A DNA stretch of 64,000 nt, taken from positions 2,232,001 to 2,296,000 of the forward strand of contig NZ_CP019791.1 of assembly GCF_002007645.1 (NCBI RefSeq). The letters are read 5' to 3'. This stretch comes from Anaerohalosphaera lusitana. GTDB taxonomy: Bacteria; Planctomycetota; Phycisphaerae; Sedimentisphaerales; Anaerohalosphaeraceae. Below the pieces are notes generated by a model that saw nothing but the letters and a program-made list of their open reading frames with translations, made no database searches and was not told the DNA's origin. The position numbers were made by a program, and so were the translations under genes. The first letter of the stretch is position 1, and each line of letters starts with the position of its first letter. Positions 35,346 through 45,032 of this stretch are shown piece after piece.

Positions 35346-36845
35346 TTAAAATTCTTTTTCAGTCTTTTTACTTAGCCAGGTCTGCTCAATCTCTTCAAGG
35401 GTCCTGCCCTTGGTTTCGGGAACATATTTCCAAATAAACCAGATTGCAGGGACAGTGAATCCCGCATAAAGGAAGAAGGTCCCTGCTGGACTGATTTTTT
35501 CGAATAGAACCGGATTTGTCTGGGTTATAAGAAAGCTGGTAACCGACAATGAAAATGCGCCGAGTGCTGCTGCACGACCGCGGATACGGGTTGGGAATAT
35601 CTCACCAATAACGGTCCATACGACAGGGCCGTAGGAAAATGCGAAACAGGCGACATAAATGAGGAGCGGGATAATAACCCACTTAGAGCCCAGCAAAAAC
35701 AGTATCCCGACACATGCCAGCGAAATAAACACACCGAGAACACCTGTAAGCAGCAGTTTTCGCCTTCCGAATTTATCAATTTTGCGTATTGCGACAAATG
35801 TAAAGAGCATATTGACCAGACCGACCAGCACCGCTCCCATAAATGAACTCTCTGAGCTTTGCATTGACTCATTCAAAATATTCGGAGCATAATACATGAT
35901 TGCCGCGATGCCACTCAGATGTGAGAATATCGGCAGCAATATTCCGATCATCAGAGGTATTCGAAGGTAAGGATGGAAAAGTTCGGTAAACTTCCCTTCT
36001 TCCTGTTGCAGCACTTTATCGAGTTCAGCCATTTCTTTACGGGCCTGATTTTCGCCGCCGATTCGGGTAAGAATCCGCATGGCATTTTCCTTTCGACCCT
36101 GGCCTATGAGCCAGCGCGGGCTTTCAGGGGCAAGAAACAAAAGGAGGAAGAATGCCAGGGCGATGGGTATTTCAGTGCCAAACATCCCGCGCCAAATTTC
36201 AGCCTTAAAGGCCCAGTGCCAGAATGAACCGGATGCCTGAGCGGATATTATACCGGCATCATCGCCAGCAGCGCGGAGAATCAGGAAATCAACCAGAAAT
36301 GCTAAAAGAATCCCCATAGTTATCGAGAGTTGATAAACCGAGACCATCATGCCACGGATTTTGGGCAACGTGATCTCGGCAATATACAAGGGGGATATTG
36401 CATAAGTGATTCCCACACCTACGCCACCGATGAGCCTCGCAATAATTAGAAAGCCGAATGCGGAGGCTCTGCCAGAAGAAAACCACGGAAAACTTTCCGG
36501 TGAACTAAGAAAGGTCGGAGGCAGCATCGAACCGGTCGCGGATATTACCAGGCACAGCGATGCCATTATCAATGCAGGCTTCCGTCCCGCGCGGTCGGCA
36601 ACGTAGCCGGCAAACATAGTTCCGAATATTGCTCCCAGCAACGCTGATGAAGCCGCCCAACCTAGTCCGTTTTTGGTAAGTTCAAAGTGAGATTCCAGGA
36701 AAACATTACAGCCTGAGATGATCGCGGTATCATAACCAAACAGAAAACCTCCGAGTGTTGTAATAAAACATATCCCAAAAAGGTAAAAACTGGATCCAGG
36801 TCTGGATGTGTCATTGCCCGGCGAAACCGTATTAATAGAATTCAT
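35346..36845 (-). CDS. MFS sugar porter family transporter
   Basis: This 499-residue, 12-helix protein carries sugar porter signatures: FGYDTAIISG in helix 1, VADRAGRKPAL in loop 2-3, PESPRWLIGQGR in the central loop and PETKGRTLEEIEQTW at the C-terminus. Members import monosaccharides, usually with protons. It starts 11 bases after the UroD-like gene (AGGTG site) and lies 122 bases before the GH18 gene, so it is probably co-transcribed. Mannose or an epimerised derivative is a plausible substrate from context (inference). Confidence 0.88.
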   Translation of the reverse strand: MNSINTVSPGNDTSRPGSSFYLFGICFITTLGGFLFGYDTAIISGCNVFLESHFELTKNGLGWAASSALLGAIFGTMFAGYVADRAGRKPALIMASLCLVISATGSMLPPTFLSSPESFPWFSSGRASAFGFLIIARLIGGVGVGITYAISPLYIAEITLPKIRGMMVSVYQLSITMGILLAFLVDFLILRAAGDDAGIISAQASGSFWHWAFKAEIWRGMFGTEIPIALAFFLLLFLAPESPRWLIGQGRKENAMRILTRIGGENQARKEMAELDKVLQQEEGKFTELFHPYLRIPLMIGILLPIFSHLSGIAAIMYYAPNILNESMQSSESSFMGAVLVGLVNMLFTFVAIRKIDKFGRRKLLLTGVLGVFISLACVGILFLLGSKWVIIPLLIYVACFAFSYGPVVWTVIGEIFPTRIRGRAAALGAFSLSVTSFLITQTNPVLFEKISPAGTFFLYAGFTVPAIWFIWKYVPETKGRTLEEIEQTWLSKKTEKEF

Positions 36846-36856
36846 CTATACACCTG

Positions 36857-37957
36857 TCAATAAGCACCATACTCTTCTACTAATTCCGAAACATGTTTCA
36901 CTCTGCTTTCCAGGCCATCCGGTGGTACCTGGTCTGCGACCCCGAGAACAAATCGAGGTTTAGAACGCATAACAGACAAGACATGAATCACGAACTTATC
37001 AAACTCTTCATCAGAAATGGAAGGCGTAAAATATACCCCGGGAATGCCACCCCAGAAAATTGTTTCTTTATCACCGGTAAATTCTTCCCAATCCTCTACC
37101 GCCAAATCTCCTACTGGTGCCGGAGTCATGGCTTCAATAAATGTCAGACCAACTGTACACTCCTCACGCAAAAGTCCTTTTAGCGTACCATCCATGTGTA
37201 TACAGGAAAACCTGCCGGACTCGTTAATCTTTGCGGCCCATTCTTGCTGGTAAGGTTTCATATATTGGTTGAAAAGATAAGGGCCTACAACTTCGGCCGA
37301 TAAATTTTCAGGCATCATTAAAATTTCGGCAGGGCACTCAAGAGCTACTGCCGCGGCTTTGTCATGCGACTTTTTAATTGCCTGAATTGTTTGGCCAAGT
37401 GCATCCTGGTCTTCCATAAGGATATTCATAACTGCAACAATGCCGGCATCTAGCGCGACCATTTGCATCAGTGGGCTTTTCGGCAAATATGCCAGGAATA
37501 AGCCCTGATCACCAATTTGCTGCAAACGAGTCTCAGCGAAGGCATAATCAGGCTCATACAGCGTATTTTCATGTACAAACTGATAGGCAGGCAAATCTTC
37601 GACCGACTTAACCAGATATTCAGTTGGTCCTTCAGAACATGTCTCTTCCAGCCACGTCCAGCATTCCCGCAAGACTCCTTTAGGAGTTCTGATTTCCCGA
37701 TACCGCTTATGACCTTCATGCCAGTTTTTGATTTCACAATTTTCGATAATAGTTTTAAATGGAAAATATCCTTGTAAATAAAACCCGACGCCCAAATCGC
37801 GGTGCCAGTCAATATAGGATTCCGAAACTTTAAAGTCTTTCGGTTGCTCACCTTTGTGTATCTTTGATGTAGCCCAGTAGTCCAAATCACCGAACCATGG
37901 CACCTTGTCAGGTTGCTGCCCATTCAAAATTGCTAATACTCTTTCACGCGGAGTCAT
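36857..37957 (-). CDS. UroD-like protein, variant active site
   Basis: This 366-residue protein begins MTPRERVLAILNGQQPDKVP, the typical UroD/MtaA-type start, after AAAGGACC. At the zinc-site position it reads CIHMDGTLKGLL, so the HxC cysteine is replaced by aspartate. The C-terminal end reads FVLGVADQVPPDGL without the expected cysteine. It heads a short unit with the sugar porter. Like the proteins at 2620 and 25417 it keeps the fold but not the methyltransferase thiols. Its reaction is unknown, but genetic linkage to a sugar porter suggests a role in sugar metabolism. Confidence 0.78.
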   Translation of the reverse strand: MTPRERVLAILNGQQPDKVPWFGDLDYWATSKIHKGEQPKDFKVSESYIDWHRDLGVGFYLQGYFPFKTIIENCEIKNWHEGHKRYREIRTPKGVLRECWTWLEETCSEGPTEYLVKSVEDLPAYQFVHENTLYEPDYAFAETRLQQIGDQGLFLAYLPKSPLMQMVALDAGIVAVMNILMEDQDALGQTIQAIKKSHDKAAAVALECPAEILMMPENLSAEVVGPYLFNQYMKPYQQEWAAKINESGRFSCIHMDGTLKGLLREECTVGLTFIEAMTPAPVGDLAVEDWEEFTGDKETIFWGGIPGVYFTPSISDEEFDKFVIHVLSVMRSKPRFVLGVADQVPPDGLESRVKHVSELVEEYGAY

Positions 37958-38101
37958 AGAACTGGTCCTTTCAATGCGACATGTAGGTCAATATTACAAA
38001 GTATAGCTAAAAAAGCTGTATGCAATGTCCGTATAACAAAATCTCATTACATTTTAACTATTCTTCTTTGCTTTATATTCAGCATTAAACGAGAATAATC
38101 A

Positions 38102-41100
38102 CTATTGGGGCCAAAGTTTGAATGTTTCGATCGAATGGTGACCAATTTCAGTTTTAAATTCATTTCCAGACGAAGGAATTACATAACCTTCTTCTTCAAT
38201 GATATTTGTGTGCTGGACGGTTTTGATATCGAAAAATGACTGCAGACTAATGCTAGTGTCTTCGCCTTCAATGTCGTATAGCCGAACAATCACGCTGTTG
38301 TCATCTTCACATTTTTTGATTGTACTGAGAAGAACATTATCTGCTGAGAAGTTGAAGAAACTTTGTTCTGGTGGCAGCATTGCGCGGCGCTCTGCCTTCT
38401 CTTGCACAATAGCTCTCAACGGATTGTTAGCCTGTATGCCAAAACGATAGCCATTTTTCCAGCCTGGTTCATGGGACAGAATAGAAAACGAGTACTCATG
38501 GTCACCTGGCTGCAGATACCAGTTACCCTCCCAATGGCAGCTCTTTCTTGAGGCCAGGAGAATCGGCTGGAGAATCGGATAGTCTGCCGGATGCGTTGTC
38601 GGATCTACCCAGTCACAAACAGCTACGCTGGAGCTCATCGTCACAGCAAACTGTTCACTGCTGGATGTAATGAAATTCTGCACCTCTCGCGGCCGGACAT
38701 CTTTGCAAGGCTGCATATAACTGCCGCCACCGCTATGTCCGCCTGACGGCCCTTCGATTTCATCTTTGCCAACTTCTAAAACCCCCATGGGTACCTCGTA
38801 AGCCACCTCTCCGTGATCCATATTGATTGGCAAAGCCATCCTGAATTCGCGGTTTTTGGTGCCATCCCATCCAATCAACAAGATTTCACAATCTATACGT
38901 TTGATATTATTATAAATCACTATTCGCTGCTGAACGGTACAATGTTTCAACTTCTGAGTCGAACTGTAAACTGTTTTTACCGAACCAGACTCCGACTTTT
39001 CGAGCTTCCATTTAGGTTTATGGCTGCTTACTTTTTCGAACCCCTGCATTGTTGGCTGTTGAACTTCGACGAACTCACCAGCCCCGTGGCCAACTGATTG
39101 CATTGTAAATACTTCCCCTCCCAAAAATTTATCTGCTCGCAGTATCTCGCGTTCCAATTTCTTGTCATAGATACCTTCAAGACCGCCAGAACCAAATGTA
39201 ATCCTGTAAAATTTATTCTCATACTTATTATCTGATGCACTTACATTGATACTGCTTGAAGCTTTGCCTGGGGTGAGATAAAAAGTTTTATATCCCAAAG
39301 AAGGCATATTTTCCGCAACAAACTGTATTTCGCTAATTTCATCTTTAGAATTGACCGTGACCTGATGAGGTATTACATTACCTTCAGTGTCAACCATGTG
39401 GAATAAATCATATGGCACTTTGACCCTGGCAATTACCGGATCACTGCGCTGCCACGATAGAGCATTGAACACTACAACAGGAATCCCCTTACTATTATCA
39501 GTTGTGATTCGCGTAGCAATATTCTGCAATGATTCGTTTAATATCTTATTACCCTTATCTCTAGCAAACTCGAGTTTTTCTCTGAAGACTTGATCCGTGA
39601 CATGTCCATTAACGCCACCCCAGCCATGGTCGTCATAAATTGATGCCTGCCAGGCCTGGGCCAACTCATTGTCAGGATAATAATTAAAACTACCGCAAAG
39701 CAATGCATCAACCGTCGAAAATATCTCGGCTGCAGGCAAAAGAACTCCTGCTTGGCGTTTTGCCGAAATCGCCTTGTGATGCGTAGGGCCATGAATATAT
39801 AACCACAGATTTGGCCTTTCGCCTTCAATCGTTTCAAAAGAAGGAGAACCGGCTGAAACCGCATCAAAGAAACTTTCAGGTGAAGAATATTTCATTGTTG
39901 GCGGAATATATGTTTTGGGCAATCCTAAACTGGCAAGTTTTGAACGATTAGCTTGCCAATCCTGTATCTGCTTATCATAATCTGCTGGCGAAATATAATC
40001 ATCTGAATGTAGAAAAGCAAAATCGGCGGGTATCTGACGCTGATCGTAATCACTAGCCCATTTAGCGGTTTGGCCTTTAACGGTCGCAATGTTATCAGCT
40101 AAGTTTCCCTCGAGCATGTTCTGACGGTCCACTTCAACATAAAGCCCCATAGACCATGCGAGGATACTGCTGCCATCTGGACTTTCCCAATTCGCCAATC
40201 CCTCTTTATGGCGGCTAAGCAGCAAATATGGAACACCTGCTTTGGCAAGAATCTGAGGCATTTGCATGGTTCTGCCGGGCACATCCGGGTTATACGCTAC
40301 ACGTGCAGAAGCTCCCGGTATCATTTTTCTAATCAGTTTTCTGCCGTAATAGAGTTCTCGAACTAGCTGTTCACCAGAAAGTAATGCTTCATATGGTTGA
40401 TTGTATGTAGCCCCCCAGTCAAACTGCCCAGTTGCAGTTAGACGATAGATTTCTTCTCGCTTTTCTGGGTGGCGCTCAAGATATTCCAGAAGATATAAAA
40501 CGTTTTCCATGGAGAAAGTAACATCTTTTCTTTCTTCCATCCTTTTAAGGGCGGGGGTGATGCAGGCATGATCTCTGCGTGCAATCGTCTCTGCCGGTGT
40601 ATCAAACCAGGCAATGTCATTATGACTGGAACAGATAATATGTATAGTGCCATCTGCAAAATAACCCCAGTCTAACGGTTTGGGGGGCATCACTGACCTT
40701 GACGCGATTTTCTTGCCCTGAATTGCTAACGATAGTATTATGGGATCAGACTTAACAGGTATCCAAACATTCAAGTCGTCCAGCTTGATTGGCTCGCCGT
40801 TATCGACCGTCAACACCATTTCAGCAAGTTTGCTCGCTGTTGGGACCGGAAAGACATTTAGTCGAGCCTGAGTTTCAAGGGTTCCTTCATTATTGCGATA
40901 CTTATTGGCAGAAAAATCTGCATCAAGCAAAGTATCGACTCTATCGATCCTTGCATAAGCTTCAACTTCATAGATACGGGCATACAGGTTATTATCCTGT
41001 GCGCCTTTTTCTATGAGCACACGAATATAACGCATATTCGTGGGTTGGATTTCATGTATGGTGATGTCATCAATATTACCTCTGACAGGTGAAACAAGAT

Positions 41101-41476
41101 CATCCCAGGGCCCATGCAAAGATGCCCCTTTCTGAATCCGAAAATCAGAGGTGTTGTACTTGTCCCCGTCGCTAAGCACTCCTTCGTGTTTAATGACGAT
41201 TTTATGGATGGTACGTTCAGTTCCCAGATCAATGCTAACCCAATGCGGCTCATTTGTCGCTGCAGAATTCCACTTATCAGTTTCCCTGGAAGCCCATCTG
41301 CCATCCAGTATGTTAGATGCCTTATAGCTTGGGCCGTAATTACTGCTGGCCGTCGAGGTTGTCCCCCACTTGGCAAGGGCAACATTAACCTCTTCAACCG
41401 AAACCTCATCCGCAGCACTCACTTGACAGATAAATAACGAAGTTAACACTAATCCTGCTTTAATAAGTCTTTTCAT
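38102..41476 (-). CDS. GH38 alpha-mannosidase with discoidin domain
   Basis: This 1124-residue secreted enzyme has a signal peptide (MKRLIKAGLVLTSLFICQVSAA), an F5/8-type C domain (residues about 30-180) and a full GH38 body. Zinc ligands are H285 and D287 (SSHNDIAWFD) and the nucleophile is D398 (YNPDVPGRTMQM). The C-terminal beta domain carries FLGGEVFTMQSVGHGAGEF. It is a close paralogue of the enzymes at 26957 and 48134 but lacks the LamG/dockerin-like extension. GGGAAG before ATG 41476 supports this start; a longer frame begins at 41512. Three near-identical architectures suggest linkage-specific or branch-specific mannosidases. Confidence 0.87.
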   Translation of the reverse strand: MKRLIKAGLVLTSLFICQVSAADEVSVEEVNVALAKWGTTSTASSNYGPSYKASNILDGRWASRETDKWNSAATNEPHWVSIDLGTERTIHKIVIKHEGVLSDGDKYNTSDFRIQKGASLHGPWDDLVSPVRGNIDDITIHEIQPTNMRYIRVLIEKGAQDNNLYARIYEVEAYARIDRVDTLLDADFSANKYRNNEGTLETQARLNVFPVPTASKLAEMVLTVDNGEPIKLDDLNVWIPVKSDPIILSLAIQGKKIASRSVMPPKPLDWGYFADGTIHIICSSHNDIAWFDTPAETIARRDHACITPALKRMEERKDVTFSMENVLYLLEYLERHPEKREEIYRLTATGQFDWGATYNQPYEALLSGEQLVRELYYGRKLIRKMIPGASARVAYNPDVPGRTMQMPQILAKAGVPYLLLSRHKEGLANWESPDGSSILAWSMGLYVEVDRQNMLEGNLADNIATVKGQTAKWASDYDQRQIPADFAFLHSDDYISPADYDKQIQDWQANRSKLASLGLPKTYIPPTMKYSSPESFFDAVSAGSPSFETIEGERPNLWLYIHGPTHHKAISAKRQAGVLLPAAEIFSTVDALLCGSFNYYPDNELAQAWQASIYDDHGWGGVNGHVTDQVFREKLEFARDKGNKILNESLQNIATRITTDNSKGIPVVVFNALSWQRSDPVIARVKVPYDLFHMVDTEGNVIPHQVTVNSKDEISEIQFVAENMPSLGYKTFYLTPGKASSSINVSASDNKYENKFYRITFGSGGLEGIYDKKLEREILRADKFLGGEVFTMQSVGHGAGEFVEVQQPTMQGFEKVSSHKPKWKLEKSESGSVKTVYSSTQKLKHCTVQQRIVIYNNIKRIDCEILLIGWDGTKNREFRMALPINMDHGEVAYEVPMGVLEVGKDEIEGPSGGHSGGGSYMQPCKDVRPREVQNFITSSSEQFAVTMSSSVAVCDWVDPTTHPADYPILQPILLASRKSCHWEGNWYLQPGDHEYSFSILSHEPGWKNGYRFGIQANNPLRAIVQEKAERRAMLPPEQSFFNFSADNVLLSTIKKCEDDNSVIVRLYDIEGEDTSISLQSFFDIKTVQHTNIIEEEGYVIPSSGNEFKTEIGHHSIETFKLWPQ

Positions 41477-41644
41477 TTGTCTTCCCTTGACGATAATCTG
41501 CCATGCTAACACCGGCTTTGCGGTCGGGCATCATAAAATATAAACTATTATTAGCCATATACAGGACAACTGCCAATCCTAAGCAGATTCTATTTATACT
41601 TTGTTAAGTCATTCAACCTGTTACTACCTAATCATTGAAATAAA

Positions 41645-42475
41645 TTATTTCGCCCAACCATTTGTCAGCCAGATCAAGTCATCCTTGCCAGCATCTGTAG
41701 AGGGGACCTTGCTGCCCCATGCATTGTTGAATTCACTTTGTGGTGTGTCTAAGTATTCTATGGTTTCTCGGCTCCATTTTCGGCTGTCAACGTGACCATC
41801 AACATAGGCAAAAGTACTCGAATCATTATGAAAAGCTGACAAATATGGATCACACCAGGCCGTGGTACTAAAGCCATTTGGACTGCTTTCGTCAGGAAAA
41901 AGAATCCATGAGTTCATATTGTATCCTCTGCTGTCATTTTCTTCGACGATAGCATACTTCCGCGAAGGCTGCTTGACCTGGGAAATTTTGGTGAAGACTC
42001 TCCATGGATAATACCCCTCCGGACCTCCTAAACTGTCAGGAATTGAGTATGTCCGAAATTTGGCATTACCCTGCTGGTTATTGGTCCTTTTATCACTGGG
42101 GCAATGAAATGCATCCGCATCTGAACAATAGCTGTAAATTGCCCCTCGTTTGATCCCTTCACGTCGTTCCTTTTCCGTGGCATCAAATTCATCGGCAGAA
42201 CCCGAACCATCCAGCTCATATGGAGCCCAAACCCAATCCCATGTATTGCCCCAGCCGTGTCTCGTGTCATAGGTCCACGAACTGCACATCTGGCCGTCAT
42301 TGTCTTCAGCATAAAGCCTCCATGCCGTTACCATTGTTTTGGCATTGGAACCGCAAACTGTCGACTTGGCAAGTTCCTTAACTTTGCCCAAAGCAGGCAT
42401 CATTATCGCTAGAAGCAATGCGATTATCGAAATTACGACCAGCAACTCTATTAGTGTAAAGCCCTTCTTTTTCAT
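41645..42475 (-). CDS. Pseudopilin-like protein with H-x9-DG motif
   Basis: This 276-residue protein starts MKKKGFTLIELLVVISIIA, a prepilin signal with the conserved glutamate at +5, after GGGAGACAG. The first 25 residues equal those of the protein at 14426 apart from the first three. It ends with the H-x9-DG signature (H-NDSSTFAYV-DG). The domain between contains paired cysteines. It lies between the LamG/Ig protein and a GH38 gene. Role unknown; possibly a pseudopilus-like component for secretion or display of the nearby enzymes. Confidence 0.85.
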   Translation of the reverse strand: MKKKGFTLIELLVVISIIALLLAIMMPALGKVKELAKSTVCGSNAKTMVTAWRLYAEDNDGQMCSSWTYDTRHGWGNTWDWVWAPYELDGSGSADEFDATEKERREGIKRGAIYSYCSDADAFHCPSDKRTNNQQGNAKFRTYSIPDSLGGPEGYYPWRVFTKISQVKQPSRKYAIVEENDSRGYNMNSWILFPDESSPNGFSTTAWCDPYLSAFHNDSSTFAYVDGHVDSRKWSRETIEYLDTPQSEFNNAWGSKVPSTDAGKDDLIWLTNGWAK

Positions 42476-42552
42476 AATCTGTCTCCCGCTTGATCCCCTC
42501 AAGTTATTGTTGTCTATTACCGTCAATACCGCCGAAGCTAAATTCTTATTAT

Positions 42553-42581
42553 GGGCCCGTACCAGCTTTTGGTACGGGCCC
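42553..42581 (-). terminator. Perfect 11-bp hairpin between two minus-strand genes
   Basis: GGGCCCGTACC and GGTACGGGCCC pair perfectly around a 7-base loop, 32 bases downstream of the LamG/Ig gene. On the minus strand it is followed by ATAATAAG rather than a T-run, so it may be a terminator, an attenuator or an mRNA stabiliser before the pseudopilin gene. Confidence 0.6.
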
Positions 42582-42612
42582 GAGTAAAACCGCGATGCTT
42601 CAATTACCGTAA

Positions 42613-44685
42613 CTACTTACAATCAGGGACCCGATTGCATTCAAGCCACTGACCGGCAAATATCGCAAAGTCATCAATATCTACGTCGCAGTCACCATCC
42701 ATATCGCCGGCTCCGACTGGTTCCACACAGATCTGCGAGTCTGTCATTACGTCGGTATACATGTGGGCGATCTGATAAGGATCCAGAGCATAGTTCCATA
42801 TCTTGACCTCGTCGATCAAGCCATTCCATGACCAGGTGCCCTCAGTTGTATCGGCTCCAATTGTCAGCGGAACATTTATTGGTTGTGGAGTAATCACACC
42901 ACTCTCTGCTGCCAGCACGCCGTCAACAAAGAGCTTGAGTGTCTGCGATTCGGGGTCATACTGGTGAACGAGTAAATGCCAGTTACTATCAGCAATATTG
43001 GATCCGCCAAAGATATCCAAAATGGTTGTCGGTCCCCAGCTAAATCTCGCGGCAGTACTTTGCTGGGCAGTCACATATACAGCCCAACCAGCATCATCAA
43101 ACTTGGCGATAGGTGAATACCAGGAGTCATCAGATGTTGTATTAACCCATACACTGACCGTCTGACCCAGAGGATAGTAATTAAAGACATCTTCACTGCC
43201 TGGAATGCTTACATGTGAACTGTCACCGGCTAGCTTAAGGCTTTTACCGCTTATACTGTTTGGGTCATACACAGGGCTATTCGGATCAGAGTACTCACCA
43301 ACCCAGCCATCAACAGTGTCAGTCAAATTATCATCAAAATCCCAATGCGCCATCTGCCTTTTTGTCCACAAACCGGCAACATTTGAATCCACGCCTTCCG
43401 GAGATGCATTGTTAATTATCTTGCAATAATATGCACCTTCATTGTCCTTCTGAACATCAGTAACTGTCAATGTTGCTGTTGCGGTACCGGAATACTTGGC
43501 ATCATCGCTAAGCTCCGTTTCATTCTTGAACCACTTGAAACTTGTGCCGTTGACTTGCTCGATATCAAATACGGCGGTCTCGCCTGCTGCTACAACCAAT
43601 GAATCAGGATCTTTTGTTACAACCGGTGTTTGAGGGGTAGTCTTAAAGTTCCATGGCCCGCCTGTGTACCAGTCAATGCCGTCAGTCGCATCTACACGCC
43701 AGTAATAAGTCGTATCATAATCCAGTGCCAAAGCATATGTCGTAGTCGGGGTTGCCGGCGTAACACTTACACCATCGATAAGATTGTTGGCCGAGTCTAC
43801 AAAATTTGGATCATCAGCACGCACGTAAAGTTTGTAATCCTGGGGAGCATAAGTATCCGGCTCAAGCCATTCCAGTGTAGTTTCAACCGGGACAAGGGTC
43901 GCGCCGACACCAGGTGAAACTACAGATGGTGTCACAAAAGCATTATAGTCATACAGGTCTGAAATTTCTCCTTCGGAGAGCGCACCGTTCCAAATCGTAA
44001 ACTCATCGAAGCTGCCGGCAAAGGTCGAACCCCAAAGAGAAGTACCTCCGACAAAGACTGCATCATTAAGCGCATCCACCAGCTCCGGAGTTCCAGTTCC
44101 TATTGCAGTGCCGTCCACATACCCCGTCAACGTTGTCCCATCAAACGTGAATGTGTACATGTGCCATTGACTGTCAGAAGCATACTCATTACCTGCAAAA
44201 GAAATATCGCCATAAATGGGGGGCTCACTTAGCCAGGACAAGCCCCAGAAATATATGTCGTTGTCGCCACTGCCACCAAAAGCATTAAAGATTCTGCGGG
44301 TTCCGCCTTCGTCTTCTGTCTCATTACCGGAGTAGTCCTCTCGAGCACTAAAACCAGCCAAAGCAGCCAAACTCGGAAGCGGAGTGTCAATATTCAGCCA
44401 CATATTCATCGACCAACTGTCAGTTGCCTGTGTCGGAACATTGGCCGTTGTACCGGCTGCGGCGTCAACTGAGACACCGGCATCCAAAGAAATCGCCTGG
44501 CCGAACTGGCCGGAGACATACGACGCTGTGCCGCCGTTGACGGTTCCATCGTTGCCGCTGCCGGATGTGTCAAGTGTATTGCCCTCAAAACTCCACTTAT
44601 GGACCAGCTCGGCTCCCTGGGAGAATCCAGCCACAGACAGCAATACTGCCAGCAACAGAAACATTCGAATAGATAACATTCTCAT
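42613..44685 (-). CDS. Secreted LamG, Fn3-like, Ig-like, LamG protein with dockerin-like tail
   Basis: This 690-residue protein has a signal peptide (to FSQGA), a LamG domain (residues about 28-230), a Fn3-like domain (about 240-335, TTYYWRVDATDG), an Ig-like domain (about 338-425, NEGAYYCKIINNA) and a second LamG domain (about 430-640). A single EF-hand follows (DMDGDCDVDIDDFAIF) with tail WLECNRVPDCK. No enzyme domain is seen. It resembles the protein at 9327 in order and tail. AAAGGAAACAAAA precedes the ATG at 44685; a longer frame starts at 44754 but has no signal peptide at its start. Confidence 0.8.
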   Translation of the reverse strand: MRMLSIRMFLLLAVLLSVAGFSQGAELVHKWSFEGNTLDTSGSGNDGTVNGGTASYVSGQFGQAISLDAGVSVDAAAGTTANVPTQATDSWSMNMWLNIDTPLPSLAALAGFSAREDYSGNETEDEGGTRRIFNAFGGSGDNDIYFWGLSWLSEPPIYGDISFAGNEYASDSQWHMYTFTFDGTTLTGYVDGTAIGTGTPELVDALNDAVFVGGTSLWGSTFAGSFDEFTIWNGALSEGEISDLYDYNAFVTPSVVSPGVGATLVPVETTLEWLEPDTYAPQDYKLYVRADDPNFVDSANNLIDGVSVTPATPTTTYALALDYDTTYYWRVDATDGIDWYTGGPWNFKTTPQTPVVTKDPDSLVVAAGETAVFDIEQVNGTSFKWFKNETELSDDAKYSGTATATLTVTDVQKDNEGAYYCKIINNASPEGVDSNVAGLWTKRQMAHWDFDDNLTDTVDGWVGEYSDPNSPVYDPNSISGKSLKLAGDSSHVSIPGSEDVFNYYPLGQTVSVWVNTTSDDSWYSPIAKFDDAGWAVYVTAQQSTAARFSWGPTTILDIFGGSNIADSNWHLLVHQYDPESQTLKLFVDGVLAAESGVITPQPINVPLTIGADTTEGTWSWNGLIDEVKIWNYALDPYQIAHMYTDVMTDSQICVEPVGAGDMDGDCDVDIDDFAIFAGQWLECNRVPDCK

Positions 44686-45032
44686 TTTTGTTTCCTTTCT
44701 GTAAGTTACTATAAAAGTGTTTTCGAACTTAAACCAGTTTAGTTTTGCAGGCACAAAGACTTACGTAAAATGCAGCTAATTGCACATCACCCGCATTGAG
44801 CACCAGTGTCTCAATGCTTAACCCTTGTCACGAAAAATCATCACCTCCTATCTTTTATTCCATAAGTATCGTTTAATTGTGTGCCTGTTACTGTCTGGCG
44901 TATAAGTTCGAAATCCCTTGAAACTGTCGCTCGCATTTGCTGCGACAGCACCTCCAACGGGATGTAAGTCATTTTAAAACTAAATTGCAGCTGGCTCTTG
45001 AGTTCCACCGTCCTCGCTTATGGCTGTTGCTG
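44686..45032. other. 347-bp gap with two inverted repeats
   Basis: No gene is visible. GCATTGAG (44793-44800) pairs with CTCAATGC (44810-44817). Further right, CTGTCGC (44924-44930) pairs with GCGACAG (44942-44948). The second is described separately as a possible terminator of the regulator gene. Confidence 0.4.
44924..44948 (-). terminator. Possible terminator of the regulator gene
   Basis: A perfect 7-bp stem (CTGTCGC / GCGACAG) with an 11-base loop lies about 85 bases after the minus-strand regulator stop codon and is followed there by TTTC. Confidence 0.4.
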
